Source of the DNA: Ferrovum myxofaciens
Lineage (GTDB): Bacteria; Pseudomonadota; Gammaproteobacteria; Burkholderiales; Ferrovaceae
Direction of reading: 5' to 3'
Length of the DNA: 51,231 nucleotides
Assembly: GCF_000735045.1 (NCBI RefSeq)
Contig: NZ_JPOQ01000003.1
Location: forward strand, 1-51,231
In this document: piece by piece, positions 36,043 to 45,164 of the stretch
How positions within the stretch are numbered: position 1 is the stretch's first letter
Layout: each line of letters starts with the position of its first letter
Program-made: the position numbers and the translations under genes
The notes under the pieces: model-generated
Told to the model about the DNA's origin: nothing
Databases searched by the model: none
What the model saw: the letters and a program-made list of their open reading frames with translations, nothing else

Positions 36043-37719
36043 ATGTACCAATATGATGAAATCGACCAGCGTCTGGTGGAGGAACGGGTGGCCCGTTTTA
36101 GGGATCAGACCCGGCGCTTTTTGGCAGGAGAGTTGTCTGAAGATGATTTTCGTCCCTTCCGTCTTCAGAATGGGTTGTATATTCAGCGGCATGCACCCAT
36201 GTTACGCGTGGCCATTCCCTATGGTGTGCTGAGTGCTTCCCAGTTAAGGCGTCTGGCCTGGATCGCACGCACCCATGACCGGGGCGTGGGCCATTTCACT
36301 ACCCGTCAAAATATTCAGTACAACTGGGTCAAATTGCCTGAAGTTCCCGATATTCTGGCTGCGTTGGCCGAAGTTCAGATGCATGCCACGCAAACCAGCG
36401 GCAATTGTGTGCGCAATACCACCACCGACCATTTTGCCGGGGTGGCAGCGGATGAATTAGTCGATCCGCGGGTTACTTGCGAGTTGATTCGTCAATGGTC
36501 CACCGGGCATCCGGAGTTTGCCTTCTTGCCGCGCAAGTTCAAGATTGCCGTCAATGGGGCGCGCGAAGACCGTGCGGCCACGGGGGTTCATGACATCGGG
36601 TTGCAGGCGGTGCAGGATGCAGCACAGGGTCTGGGGTATCGGGTGCAGGTGGGCGGCGGATTGGGACGGACCCCCATGGTGGGCGAGATCATCCGGGAGT
36701 TCTTGCCGGCCCGACATCTATTGACTTATCTCGATGCTATCCTGCGCGTGTACAACCGCTATGGGCGACGGGACAATAAATACAAGGCGCGGATCAAAAT
36801 TCTCGTCAAAGCCATGACCGTGGAGCGTTTTCAGCGGGAAGTGGAAACGGAATGGCAGCACTGGAAGGAGGGTCCTGCCACTTTGGTGGATGAGGAAGTG
36901 GCACGGATCGAAGCGCGTCTCAAGAAACCGGCTTACCGGTCTCTCCCCGCCGGGATTCCGGCTGCGCTGGCTGCGCGCCTGCATCAGGACACGGACTTTT
37001 CCACCTGGTTTCGACAGAATCTTCATCCGCACAAAGTGCCAGGATATACCAATGTCACTCTGTCCCTGAAAAGCCCGGATCAGCCTCCAGGCGATGCCAC
37101 TGCGGACCAGATGGACGTGATTTCAGACTGGTCAGAGCGCTTTGGTTTTGGTGAAATCCGGGTTAGTCATGAGCAGAACCTGATCTTGCCCGATGTGGCT
37201 CTGAGCGACTTGCCGGCACTGTATGATGCCTTGTGCCCCTGGGGACTGGCGACTCCCAATGCGGGGTTGCTCACCAACATCATCGCGTGTCCTGGGGGAG
37301 ATTACTGTGCCTTGGCCAATGCCCGCTCTCTGCCACTGGCCAAGGCGCTGCAGGACAGGTTTTCCGATGCCGTCTGGGTGCGTGCCCTTGGTCTTCTGGA
37401 TCTCAATATTTCAGGATGCATGAATTCCTGCGGACACCACCATGTGGGCCATATCGGTATTCTGGGCGTGGACAAGCATGGGCGTGAGTATTATCAGATT
37501 TCCATTGGTGGGGCGCAGGCACCGGCACGTCTGGGCAAGGTCATCGGCCCTTCACTCACCCCGGAAGAAGTACCCGATGCTCTCCAGGCCATGCTTGAGG
37601 TGTACCTGAAATTGCGGCTGAACCCCGCGGAAAAATTTACGGATACGGTGGAAAGAGTGGGGATTGTCCCTTTCCGTGATGCAGTCTATGCACCCAACCA
37701 GGAGGTGGCCTGTGCGTGA
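36043..37719 (+). CDS. cysI: Sulfite reductase hemoprotein subunit (nitrite/sulfite reductase family)
   Basis: The 558-residue enzyme reduces sulfite to sulfide by six electrons. Two ferredoxin-like repeats are visible; residues for siroheme binding lie in TTRQNIQYNWVKL and NCVRNTTTDHFAG. The [4Fe-4S]/siroheme Cys ligands lie in IIACPGGDYCALANA and ISGCMNSCGHHHVGHIG. The downstream cys genes specify sulfite rather than nitrite as substrate. ATG 36043 is preferred over GTG 36025. No CysJ flavoprotein gene is nearby, so the electron donor is probably a ferredoxin or another carrier. Confidence 0.92.
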   Translation: MYQYDEIDQRLVEERVARFRDQTRRFLAGELSEDDFRPFRLQNGLYIQRHAPMLRVAIPYGVLSASQLRRLAWIARTHDRGVGHFTTRQNIQYNWVKLPEVPDILAALAEVQMHATQTSGNCVRNTTTDHFAGVAADELVDPRVTCELIRQWSTGHPEFAFLPRKFKIAVNGAREDRAATGVHDIGLQAVQDAAQGLGYRVQVGGGLGRTPMVGEIIREFLPARHLLTYLDAILRVYNRYGRRDNKYKARIKILVKAMTVERFQREVETEWQHWKEGPATLVDEEVARIEARLKKPAYRSLPAGIPAALAARLHQDTDFSTWFRQNLHPHKVPGYTNVTLSLKSPDQPPGDATADQMDVISDWSERFGFGEIRVSHEQNLILPDVALSDLPALYDALCPWGLATPNAGLLTNIIACPGGDYCALANARSLPLAKALQDRFSDAVWVRALGLLDLNISGCMNSCGHHHVGHIGILGVDKHGREYYQISIGGAQAPARLGKVIGPSLTPEEVPDALQAMLEVYLKLRLNPAEKFTDTVERVGIVPFRDAVYAPNQEVACA

Positions 37720-38209
37720 AGTCGTGGTGAATCGCCATATTGTGCCGGATACCTGGGTCCGGTTCAGTCCGGATCAGAGTGAGGAAGGGGGGGATCGGCT
37801 GTATCGTCTCGAGGAATGGCAGGAAGTACGGGCACAGGCCAGAGAAGGACGGGTCGGGTTGTGGGTGGAGACCGACCAGGACCCGGAGGCTTTGCGCCCC
37901 CATCTGGCGGAAGTGGCCCTGATTGCCATCCATATTGGCAGTTTTACCGATGGGCGGGGACATAGTCTGGGACGTTTATTGCGCGAGGTCTATGGCTATC
38001 AAGGCGAGATTCGGGCGGTGGGCGACGTGTTCCAGGATACGGTCAATGACCTGGAACGCTGCGGCTTCAACGGATTTTTACCCCGACCGGGAGAAACGCC
38101 CGCCAATCTTCTGCGCGGTCTGGGACTGTTCAGCGAAGCCTATCAAATCTCGGTGGAACGACCGGAGCCCTTGTTTCGGCGGCGGTTGTCCCACGGTTCT
38201 GGAGGTTGA
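37712..38209 (+). CDS. DUF934 family protein of the sulfate assimilation operon
   Basis: The 165-residue soluble protein matches the DUF934 family found between cysI and cysH in many Proteobacteria that lack cysJ. Recognisable segments are IHIGSFTDGRGHSLGRLLRE and CGFNGFLPRPGETP. It has no Cys cluster or flavin motif visible. A role in the electron supply or assembly of CysI is often suspected from context and is inference only. The GTG start at 37712 has AGGAGG at 6 bp spacing and overlaps the cysI stop by 8 bp. Confidence 0.88.
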   Translation: MREVVVNRHIVPDTWVRFSPDQSEEGGDRLYRLEEWQEVRAQAREGRVGLWVETDQDPEALRPHLAEVALIAIHIGSFTDGRGHSLGRLLREVYGYQGEIRAVGDVFQDTVNDLERCGFNGFLPRPGETPANLLRGLGLFSEAYQISVERPEPLFRRRLSHGSGG

Positions 38210-38210
38210 C

Positions 38211-38906
38211 ATGTCAATTTCTCGAATCGATCAGTTGGAACAAAATTTGCGTGCGTGGTTGTTGCGCACGCCAGTCCTGTCCTTGGCCAGCAGTCTGGGG
38301 GCCGAGGACATGGTGATCACCGACCTGATCTGTCGCAAAAATTTGCCAATCCGAATTTTTACCCTGGATACGGGGCGTTTGCCCGAGCCGACCTATCGCT
38401 TGTTGGACCGGATTTTCGAGCATTATGGACGGCGTATCGAAGTGTTCTGGCCTGCCCAGGAGGATGTGGAAGAATTGGTCAAGGAACAGGGCGTCAACGG
38501 GTTTTATCATAGCCTGGCAGCGCGTCGTGCCTGTTGCGGCGCGCGTAAAGTGAAGCCCTTGGCACGGGCCCTGTCTGGGCAGCAGGGCTGGATCACCGGG
38601 TTGAGGCGAGATCAGTCCCCCACCCGCAGCGATCTCGTCGCTGAAATCCGGGACGAAGGCCATGGATTGATGAAATACAGTCCCTTGCTGGACTGGAGTC
38701 AGGAAGAGGTCTGGGCAGTAGTGAAAGAATACCGGGTACCCTACAACGCATTGCATGACCAGCAGTATGCCAGCATCGGTTGTGCTCCCTGTACGCGCGC
38801 GATCCAGCCGGGGGAGGATGAACGGGCCGGACGCTGGTGGTGGGAATCTTCCCACAGCAAGGAATGTGGATTACATGTGGTCTCAGAAACGGCAACCCAG
38901 GAATGA
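38211..38906 (+). CDS. cysH: Adenosine 5'-phosphosulfate (APS) reductase, CysH family
   Basis: The 231-residue thiol-dependent reductase converts activated sulfate to sulfite. The P-loop-like region is LSLASSLGAEDMVI. The four Cys of the [4Fe-4S] type are visible as ACCGARK and IGCAPCTR, and the catalytic Cys lies in SKECGLH near the end. The Fe-S Cys set points to APS rather than PAPS as substrate, consistent with no APS kinase gene in the operon. GGAGG lies 5 bp before ATG 38211. Confidence 0.94.
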   Translation: MSISRIDQLEQNLRAWLLRTPVLSLASSLGAEDMVITDLICRKNLPIRIFTLDTGRLPEPTYRLLDRIFEHYGRRIEVFWPAQEDVEELVKEQGVNGFYHSLAARRACCGARKVKPLARALSGQQGWITGLRRDQSPTRSDLVAEIRDEGHGLMKYSPLLDWSQEEVWAVVKEYRVPYNALHDQQYASIGCAPCTRAIQPGEDERAGRWWWESSHSKECGLHVVSETATQE

Positions 38907-38926
38907 TGAAAGGAGAAAGCGGTTCC

Positions 38927-39883
38927 ATGAAGTCAACCCAAGCAGCGACACTCACTTCCCTCACCTCGTCCGGCGCTGGCGCCTGGGCTCCCTGGGATCA
39001 TCTCGACCGACTGGAGTCGGAAGCCATTCACATCCTGCGTGAAGTGGTAGCCCAATGCACCCGCCCGGTCCTGCTCTTCTCGGGCGGCAAGGATTCCATG
39101 GTGGTCCTGCATTTGGCACGGAAGGCTTTTTACCCACAGCGCCTTCCTTTTCCACTGATGCATGTGGATACCGGGCATAATTTTCCGGAGGTCATCGAGT
39201 TTCGCGATCAAGTGGTCAAAGATCTGGGGGTGAACCTGATCGTACGCTCGGTGGAAGAGTCCATTCGTCAGGGCCGCGCCCGGGTTCGTCTCGAGTCAGA
39301 CAGCCGAAATGCCTTGCAGGCAGTGACGTTAGTGGATGCCATTCATGAGTTCGGATTCGATGCCTGTCTGGGTGGAGCCCGTCGGGATGAGGAAAAGGCC
39401 CGTGCCAAGGAAAGAATTTTTTCCTTTCGCGATGAATTCGGGGGCTGGGACCCAAAAAACCAGCGGCCCGAGTTATGGGACCTTTACAATGCCCATGTCC
39501 ACCCCGGCGAAAACATGCGGGTTTTTCCCATCAGCAACTGGACCGAGGCCGATGTCTGGGAGTACATTGCCCGCGAAGGATTGGATCTGCCCTCCCTCTA
39601 CTTTGCCCATCGCCGGGAAGTCGTGGCGCGCGGGGATCAGTGGATTCCCGTCACCCCCCTGACTCCCCCCAGAGCGGGAGAACAGGTGGAAGAGCGCTGG
39701 GTACGTTTTCGTACGGTGGGGGATATGACCTGCACCTGTCCAGTCCCTTCCGAGGCCCGGACCCTGGCGGACATCTTGCGCGAGACAGCCACCAGTACCC
39801 TGACCGAACGAGGTGCGACTCGTACCGACGATCAAACCTCCGAAGCCTCCATGGAACTGCGTAAGAAACAAGGTTATTTCTGA
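38927..39883 (+). CDS. cysD: Sulfate adenylyltransferase subunit 2
   Basis: The 318-residue N-type ATP pyrophosphatase forms APS from sulfate and ATP together with CysN. The PP-loop is LLFSGGKDSMVVLHLA; MHVDTGHNFPEVIEFRD, GGARRDEEKARAKERIFSFRD and the C-terminal MELRKKQGYF are family hallmarks. ATG 38927 is the start; an in-frame ATG at 38903 overlaps the cysH end and would add eight residues. The first ~20 residues (Ser/Thr/Ala-rich) are variable in the family. Confidence 0.95.
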   Translation: MKSTQAATLTSLTSSGAGAWAPWDHLDRLESEAIHILREVVAQCTRPVLLFSGGKDSMVVLHLARKAFYPQRLPFPLMHVDTGHNFPEVIEFRDQVVKDLGVNLIVRSVEESIRQGRARVRLESDSRNALQAVTLVDAIHEFGFDACLGGARRDEEKARAKERIFSFRDEFGGWDPKNQRPELWDLYNAHVHPGENMRVFPISNWTEADVWEYIAREGLDLPSLYFAHRREVVARGDQWIPVTPLTPPRAGEQVEERWVRFRTVGDMTCTCPVPSEARTLADILRETATSTLTERGATRTDDQTSEASMELRKKQGYF

Positions 39884-39908
39884 AGAAAAAATATTTGGAA
39901 TCCGTGAT

Positions 39909-41174
39909 ATGGAAAATAAACTGAAGAACTGTCAAGAGATTTTGCGGTTCATCACCTGCGGTTCTGTGGATGATGGAAAAAGTACCCTGATCGGACGTTT
40001 GTTACTCGACAGCCGGTCTGTACTGGCGGATCAATGGGCCGCCATCGAAGCCACTTCCACGCGCCGCGGTCAGTCCCAAGTGGATTTATCCCTGCTTACC
40101 GATGGACTGCAGGCCGAGCGAGAGCAAGGGATTACCATCGATGTGGCGTATCGCTACTTCAGTACGCCAGTGCGCCGTTTCATCATTGCAGATACCCCAG
40201 GTCATGCCCAGTACACGCGCAACATGGTGACGGGGGCAAGCACGGCGGATTTGGCGATTCTATTGCTGGATGCACGCAAGGGCGTGGTGGAACAAACCCG
40301 TCGGCATGCACAGATCGTACGCTTGCTGGGGATTCGCAAGGTGGTGATTGCCGTCAACAAGATGGATCTGGTGGCGTATGGACAAGAGGCTTTTGAACGG
40401 GTAAAGCAGGAGTTTCTGACTTTTGCAGAACCTCTGGCTTTTCGGGATATCGTTTTCATCCCCTTGAGTGCCTTGAATGGCGATGGCGTAGTGCTCCATG
40501 GGGAGTGCATGCCTTGGTATACCGGTCCAACATTGCTTGAATTGCTGGAGACGGTGGCGCTGGACGAAGAGGCTTTGAACTCAAGTTTCAGGTTTCCAAT
40601 TCAGTTAGTTGCGAGACTTTCTGAAGAAAATGGTGAAGAACGTCGCGGTGCGCAGGGACGGGTGGAAAGTGGCACGGTGGCGGTGGGAGATGAGGTCATT
40701 CTTCTGCCTGCAGGTCGAAGGAGTCGTATTTCTGCCATCGAGACCTATGGAGGACGAATTTCCCAGGCGCGGGCAGGGCAGTCGGTTACCCTGGTGCTGG
40801 CCGATCAGATCGACATGTCGCGCGGGGATATGATTGCCAGTGTTGCGCATCCCCCCAAAATCGATAAAAACTTCGAAGCCCTGGTGTGCTGGTTTTCCCA
40901 GACGCCTTACGATCCGGCACGCCGTCTTTTGATCCAGCAAACCACCCGTTGCATACAAGGCAAGATAGACACCCTCAGCGCTCGTCTGGATATTCAGACC
41001 TCTCAATTGATTCCCTCTCCGGCACAGGCAGGCATGAACGACCTGGTGCGTATGGGGTTCAAGGTTCAACAGCCCCTGGCTTTCGACCGTTATGAAGACA
41101 ATCGCACGACGGGCAGTTTCATCCTCATCGATGCGTTGACCCATGACACGGTAGCGGCGGGCATGATCGTTTAA
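39909..41174 (+). CDS. cysN: Sulfate adenylyltransferase subunit 1 (GTPase)
   Basis: The 421-residue translation-factor-like GTPase drives APS formation by CysD. G1 is CGSVDDGKSTLIGRLL, G3 is IADTPGHAQYTRNM, G4 is VNKMDL. Switch I lies in LQAEREQGITIDVAYRYF. The chain ends after the beta-barrel domains with VAAGMIV, so it lacks the fused APS kinase (CysC) seen in some bacteria. It starts 25 bp after cysD and ends the operon; a weak CCTGC/GCAGG hairpin (41183-41197) follows. Confidence 0.95.
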   Translation: MENKLKNCQEILRFITCGSVDDGKSTLIGRLLLDSRSVLADQWAAIEATSTRRGQSQVDLSLLTDGLQAEREQGITIDVAYRYFSTPVRRFIIADTPGHAQYTRNMVTGASTADLAILLLDARKGVVEQTRRHAQIVRLLGIRKVVIAVNKMDLVAYGQEAFERVKQEFLTFAEPLAFRDIVFIPLSALNGDGVVLHGECMPWYTGPTLLELLETVALDEEALNSSFRFPIQLVARLSEENGEERRGAQGRVESGTVAVGDEVILLPAGRRSRISAIETYGGRISQARAGQSVTLVLADQIDMSRGDMIASVAHPPKIDKNFEALVCWFSQTPYDPARRLLIQQTTRCIQGKIDTLSARLDIQTSQLIPSPAQAGMNDLVRMGFKVQQPLAFDRYEDNRTTGSFILIDALTHDTVAAGMIV

Positions 41175-41247
41175 GGGGGCTTCCTGCGCACAGCAGGGCT
41201 TGAATCGAGTACCATGGCAGTTGTGTCATCACCGAGGAAGTTTGCCC

Positions 41248-41457
41248 ATGAAAATCGTGTTATGTGGGGGGGTACTCGCCCTTCTGTTGTTGACGGCGTG
41301 CGAGGGTACCAAGACCAAGGAGTATTACCTGGATCATCCCGATGAGATTGTTTCCGATCTTTCTGAATGCCAAAAATCCGGTAAAAATACCTATAACTGT
41401 AATCAGGCGACCCTCGCCCAGTATCAATTGAAAACCAAGGCTCCACAGACACCATGA
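41248..41457 (+). CDS. Small EexN-like lipoprotein
   Basis: The 69-residue protein has a lipoprotein signal (GGVLALLLLTAC, Cys at about residue 18) and a ~50-residue mature part with two further Cys (SECQKSGKNTYNCNQA) and YYLDHPDEIVSDLSEC. This pattern resembles EexN-type small lipoproteins first named for plasmid entry exclusion but common on chromosomes, where their role is unknown. GAGGAAG precedes ATG 41248. Its stop overlaps the start of the PAS-LOV-GGDEF-EAL gene (ATGA), so the two are probably made together. Confidence 0.75.
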   Translation: MKIVLCGGVLALLLLTACEGTKTKEYYLDHPDEIVSDLSECQKSGKNTYNCNQATLAQYQLKTKAPQTP

Positions 41458-44021
41458 GCAAAAGCGTCGTCGACGCATCCCCTGAAGCAGTGACTGCCCA
41501 GGAAGACTGGGCTCTGGCGCGGGAAAAACGTATGCATGAGATCATCCTGAAAATTGCCAGTGATGGTCTCCATGTTCTGGATGCCAGAGGCAATTTGGTG
41601 ACCATGAGTGACTCCTTTTGTGTTTCTTTGGGTTACGAACGTAGCGAGTTGTTGGGTAAACACATTTCTTTCTGGGATCCCTCCTTTCCGCCCGGAGTTT
41701 TTGAAGAGCGCATGGGTTCCTTGCGGGAAACGAATGACCAGACTTTCGAAAGTCAGTATCGACGCAAGAATGGTCAGTTCATCGATGTGGAAGTGCATGC
41801 GCGGGGGTTTCAGGTGGAGGGAGAGGGTTTGTTGTTCTGCTCCTCCCGTGACATTTCGGTGCGCAAGCAATCCGAATCCCTGATTCGGCTTCAAGCCGGT
41901 GCCCTGAACAATAGCGTCAATGCCATTGCCATTGCCGATGCTACCTTGCCCGATTTCCCCCTGGTGTATGTCAACCCTGCTTTTGAGCGGATTACGGGCT
42001 ATTCCTCGGTGGAGGCCATCGGGCATAACTGTCGCTTTCTCCAACGGGAGGATCGCGCTCAACCGGAGTTGATAGCCGTGCGCATGGCCTTGATGAGCGG
42101 CGTTCCCGTCAAGGCTACGGTACGTAATTACCACAAGGATGGCCGCATGTTCTGGAATCGTTTCCAGATTGCACCCGTCCATGACAAAGAAGGGGTATTG
42201 ACCCACTTTGTGGCCATCATCAATGATGTGACCGAACGCAAGTTATCCGATGATTACATTCGTCTGGTTTCACAGGTATTCCTGCATGCGGATGAAAGCA
42301 TCTTTATTACTGACCCCGAGGGGCATATCATCGAGACCAACCCGGCCTTTACGCGAACTACTGGGTACAGTCGTGAGGAAGTGCTGGGACGAAACCCCGG
42401 GTTTCTGCAGTCCGGACGTCACGATCCGGATTTCTTTTCCAATTTATGGACCACGGTTCTGGAGCAGGGTCATTGGTCTGGAGAAATCTGGAATCGGCGC
42501 AAGAACGGCGAAATTTATCCAGATAAACTCACTTTGTCGGTGGTGCGCAATGAAGATGATACGATTCTCAGTATTGTCTGCGTGTCTTCCGATATCACGG
42601 TTCTCAAAGAGCAACAAAACGAATTGGAAATGATTGCGCTGCACGATGTTCTTACCGGACTGCCCAATCGTGCCCTGCTCAATGATCGGTTGACCATGGC
42701 TTTAGCCGATGCACGCCGTTTCGATAAAAAAATGGCTCTCTGTTTCATTGATCTGGATGGATTCAAACCCATTAATGACCGGTTTGGTCATGATAAGGGA
42801 GATCAGGTACTGATGGCAGTGGCCCAGCGCATGACTGCTACCCTGCGCGCCACGGATACCGTGGCGCGGTTGGGCGGTGACGAATTTGTGGTGGTGCTGT
42901 CCGAGGTCAGCAGCGAGCAGGAATTGATCGTCACCCTGCAACGGATCATGACCGCCATTGCCTTGCCCCATACCTTTGGGGATCAGGAGGTGGTGGTGTC
43001 TTCAAGTTTGGGGGTGACGGTTTACCCGGATGATGAGGTGGATGCCGAAACTCTTTTACGTCATGCCGATCAGGCCATGTATCGGGCCAAAGGGAAAGGT
43101 CGTAACTGTTTTCACTTCTTCGATGTGGTGGACGAGCGTAACGCACATTTGCGCACAGAGGGAAGAACCCGCATAGAGCAGGCTCTGGAGAGCAATGAAC
43201 TTGAATTGTACTATCAACCCAAGGTCCATCTCGGTACTGGGCAGGTTCTGGGTGTAGAAGCACTGATTCGCTGGAATCATCCGCAGCAGGGCGTGCTGTT
43301 GCCCCGGGAATTTTTGCCCATGATAGAAAACACAGACGTTGAAACGCGTATTTCCGAGTGGGTCATTGAAACCGCTTTCAAACAACGGGAAGATTGGAAG
43401 GCCCTCGGATTGGATTTCGGGGTCAGTGTCAATCTGCCTGCCCGTCATTTGCATACCCCTGGATTTTCTGAATTCATTGGTCGGATGATGCAACGATATC
43501 CCACCGACCTGGTCCCTGATTTTGAACTCGAAGTCCTGGAGTCCGTGGCATTATGGGATATTCCCCAGGTCACCCAGGCCATGGAAGCCTGCCGTCAGCA
43601 CGGGGTGAGTTTTGCCATCGATGATTTTGGAACGGGGTATGCTTCACTGGATTACCTTCGGCGCCTGCCCGTGAGCGTGATCAAGATAGATCAGAGTTTT
43701 GTCCAGGACATGCTGACCGATCGGGAGGATTTTGCGATCGTGGAGGTGGTGATCAACCTGGCTGAGGTATTTCGTAAGGAAGCCATTGCAGAGGGAGTGG
43801 AAACAGAAGAACAGGGATTGGCCTTGATCTTCCTTGGATGTACTCAGGCCCAGGGATTTGGCATTGCCCGACCCATGCCGGCACCTCAGGTGGCGGACTG
43901 GTGTCGGCAATACCAGCCGCCCCTGTCCTGGCAGAAGGCCAGCAAAAACCCACCGGCGCGGTTGAGTTCCCGGCCTGATAAAATCGACTGGTCCCAGTAC
44001 ACCCTGGGTTCTGAAAATTGA
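41454..44021 (+). CDS. PAS-LOV-PAS-GGDEF-EAL protein: possible blue-light-responsive c-di-GMP cyclase/phosphodiesterase
   Basis: The 855-residue cytoplasmic sensor has no membrane segment. PAS1 spans about 26-138 and PAS3 about 265-390. PAS2 (about 145-262) is LOV-like, with the flavin-binding signature GHNCRFLQ (photoactive-type Cys193) and the Asn residues in NYHKDGRMFWN (225 and 235). The late Gln of LOV domains is Ile256 here. The GGDEF domain (about 395-555) has an intact RLGGDEF (474-478) and an I-site Arg465-Asp468. The EAL domain (about 570-825) has EALIRW (602-607), the Asn of NLPARH, DDFGTGYASL, IKIDQSFV and EGVETEEQ, all expected for hydrolysis. Both activities look possible. The tail after 830 is disordered. 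Confidence 0.93.
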   Translation: MSKSVVDASPEAVTAQEDWALAREKRMHEIILKIASDGLHVLDARGNLVTMSDSFCVSLGYERSELLGKHISFWDPSFPPGVFEERMGSLRETNDQTFESQYRRKNGQFIDVEVHARGFQVEGEGLLFCSSRDISVRKQSESLIRLQAGALNNSVNAIAIADATLPDFPLVYVNPAFERITGYSSVEAIGHNCRFLQREDRAQPELIAVRMALMSGVPVKATVRNYHKDGRMFWNRFQIAPVHDKEGVLTHFVAIINDVTERKLSDDYIRLVSQVFLHADESIFITDPEGHIIETNPAFTRTTGYSREEVLGRNPGFLQSGRHDPDFFSNLWTTVLEQGHWSGEIWNRRKNGEIYPDKLTLSVVRNEDDTILSIVCVSSDITVLKEQQNELEMIALHDVLTGLPNRALLNDRLTMALADARRFDKKMALCFIDLDGFKPINDRFGHDKGDQVLMAVAQRMTATLRATDTVARLGGDEFVVVLSEVSSEQELIVTLQRIMTAIALPHTFGDQEVVVSSSLGVTVYPDDEVDAETLLRHADQAMYRAKGKGRNCFHFFDVVDERNAHLRTEGRTRIEQALESNELELYYQPKVHLGTGQVLGVEALIRWNHPQQGVLLPREFLPMIENTDVETRISEWVIETAFKQREDWKALGLDFGVSVNLPARHLHTPGFSEFIGRMMQRYPTDLVPDFELEVLESVALWDIPQVTQAMEACRQHGVSFAIDDFGTGYASLDYLRRLPVSVIKIDQSFVQDMLTDREDFAIVEVVINLAEVFRKEAIAEGVETEEQGLALIFLGCTQAQGFGIARPMPAPQVADWCRQYQPPLSWQKASKNPPARLSSRPDKIDWSQYTLGSEN

Positions 44022-44030
44022 TCAGTGCAC
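44009..44030. repeat. Left copy of a 21-22 bp imperfect direct repeat flanking the CHAD gene
   Basis: The segment TTCTGAAAATTGATCAGTGCAC (described as TTCTG plus AATTRATCAGTGCAC) spans the end and stop codon of the GGDEF-EAL gene. Its partner is at 45153-45173. The two differ by one gap and two substitutions, and the last 10 bases (ATCAGTGCAC) are identical. Confidence 0.6.
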
Positions 44031-44285
44031 TATTGTGAGTTGACAGCAGGAGACGCGACATCGCAATCCATGCATGCCATGGTTGCGCAACTTCAGGAAG
44101 TGTTCGTGCATTATAGATTTGATCGACTTATCCGTGGTTTCTGAGCCGTTGCTTGGGCAAATAGTACGTCATGGCAGAAGGGTGCTGGGCAGTGATACCC
44201 TATATGGTGAAATCCGGTGACCCCTCAAAGTTTTCGGAACGCGGTTATGCGCTTTTACTGGGAGGGCATGGGGAGGTTTGGTTCC

Positions 44286-45164
44286 GTGAAAAAGGTGACG
44301 ATGATCGATCTGAACAAAAAGATGGATGTCGCGACAGCCTGCAGGGAAATCGTGAAGAACTGCCTGCAGCAATTGCAGGACAATACCGTGGGGTTCCTGG
44401 ACGGCGAAGAAGATTGCGAATACCTGCGTCAGATGCGGGTAGGGATCAGACGCATGCGTTCGGCATTCAGCGTTTTTTCTCATGCTTTCGGCAATACTAT
44501 CTTTTCCGACATCATTCGGGAATTGAGATGGTTGTCCGGGGAACTCGGACCGGCAAGAAACTGGGATGTTTTCGTTCTCGAAATTCTCCCTCCCGTGGTG
44601 AACGCCCTTTCGTCAAAATATGATTTCACGAAACTGATGCAGGCAAGCGAAATTCTGCGCAGGAAAAATCGGGAAAGAGCCGTCACGGCCACCGAGTCCC
44701 AGCGATTTAAGGTCCTGCTGCTCAAACTCGGAGCGGTTTTGAGCAGCGATACATGGCCGCAAAAGGACGCTTCACCGGTTGGCGACTTTGCAGATCTGAT
44801 ACTGGAAAAATGCTACCGCAATTTCGAAAAGAGCGGAAGAAGGGTCACCACCCTTGATGCAAAGAAATTGCACGCCCTTCGCATCGACGGGAAAAAATTG
44901 CGTTATGCCGCCGAATTTTTCTCGCCACTTTACTCCGCGCGTGCGGTACGCGCTTTCCTGTCTGCAATGAGCGGGCTCCAGGATGCGTTGGGCGCGGTCA
45001 ACGATGCCGCTACGACAAACCATCTGCTGGAAGAATTGCCAAATGTTGACCCCGGTGCTTTCTGCCTTGTCAAGGGATGGATGGCCTGCGAATCCGTGCA
45101 GCGGATCAGTCGGCTTGGCCCTCAATGGGTGAAATTCAATACCATCGATCCATTCTGGAATTAA
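44286..45164 (+). CDS. CHAD domain protein (polyphosphate-binding type)
   Basis: The protein of about 292 residues is made of two helical bundles rich in conserved His and basic residues. QMRVGIRRMRSAFSVF is in the first half. LHALRIDGKKLRYAAEFF, then MSGLQDALGAVNDAA, is in the second; these are the CHAD signatures. CHAD proteins bind inorganic polyphosphate and often accompany CYTH triphosphatases; no CYTH domain is present here. The start is uncertain: GTG 44286 follows GGGGAGG at 9 bp, ATG 44301, ATG 44268 and GTG 44217 are alternatives. Base composition looks more AT-rich than the flanks, and a repeated 21-22 bp sequence brackets the gene. Its TAA abuts the convergent DUF1178-like stop with no gap. 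Confidence 0.88.
   Translation: MKKVTMIDLNKKMDVATACREIVKNCLQQLQDNTVGFLDGEEDCEYLRQMRVGIRRMRSAFSVFSHAFGNTIFSDIIRELRWLSGELGPARNWDVFVLEILPPVVNALSSKYDFTKLMQASEILRRKNRERAVTATESQRFKVLLLKLGAVLSSDTWPQKDASPVGDFADLILEKCYRNFEKSGRRVTTLDAKKLHALRIDGKKLRYAAEFFSPLYSARAVRAFLSAMSGLQDALGAVNDAATTNHLLEELPNVDPGAFCLVKGWMACESVQRISRLGPQWVKFNTIDPFWN

Noticed and set aside
41183-41197. CCTGC/GCAGG hairpin after cysN as a terminator
   Set aside because: Only a 5-bp stem without a T-run; too weak to call as a separate feature.
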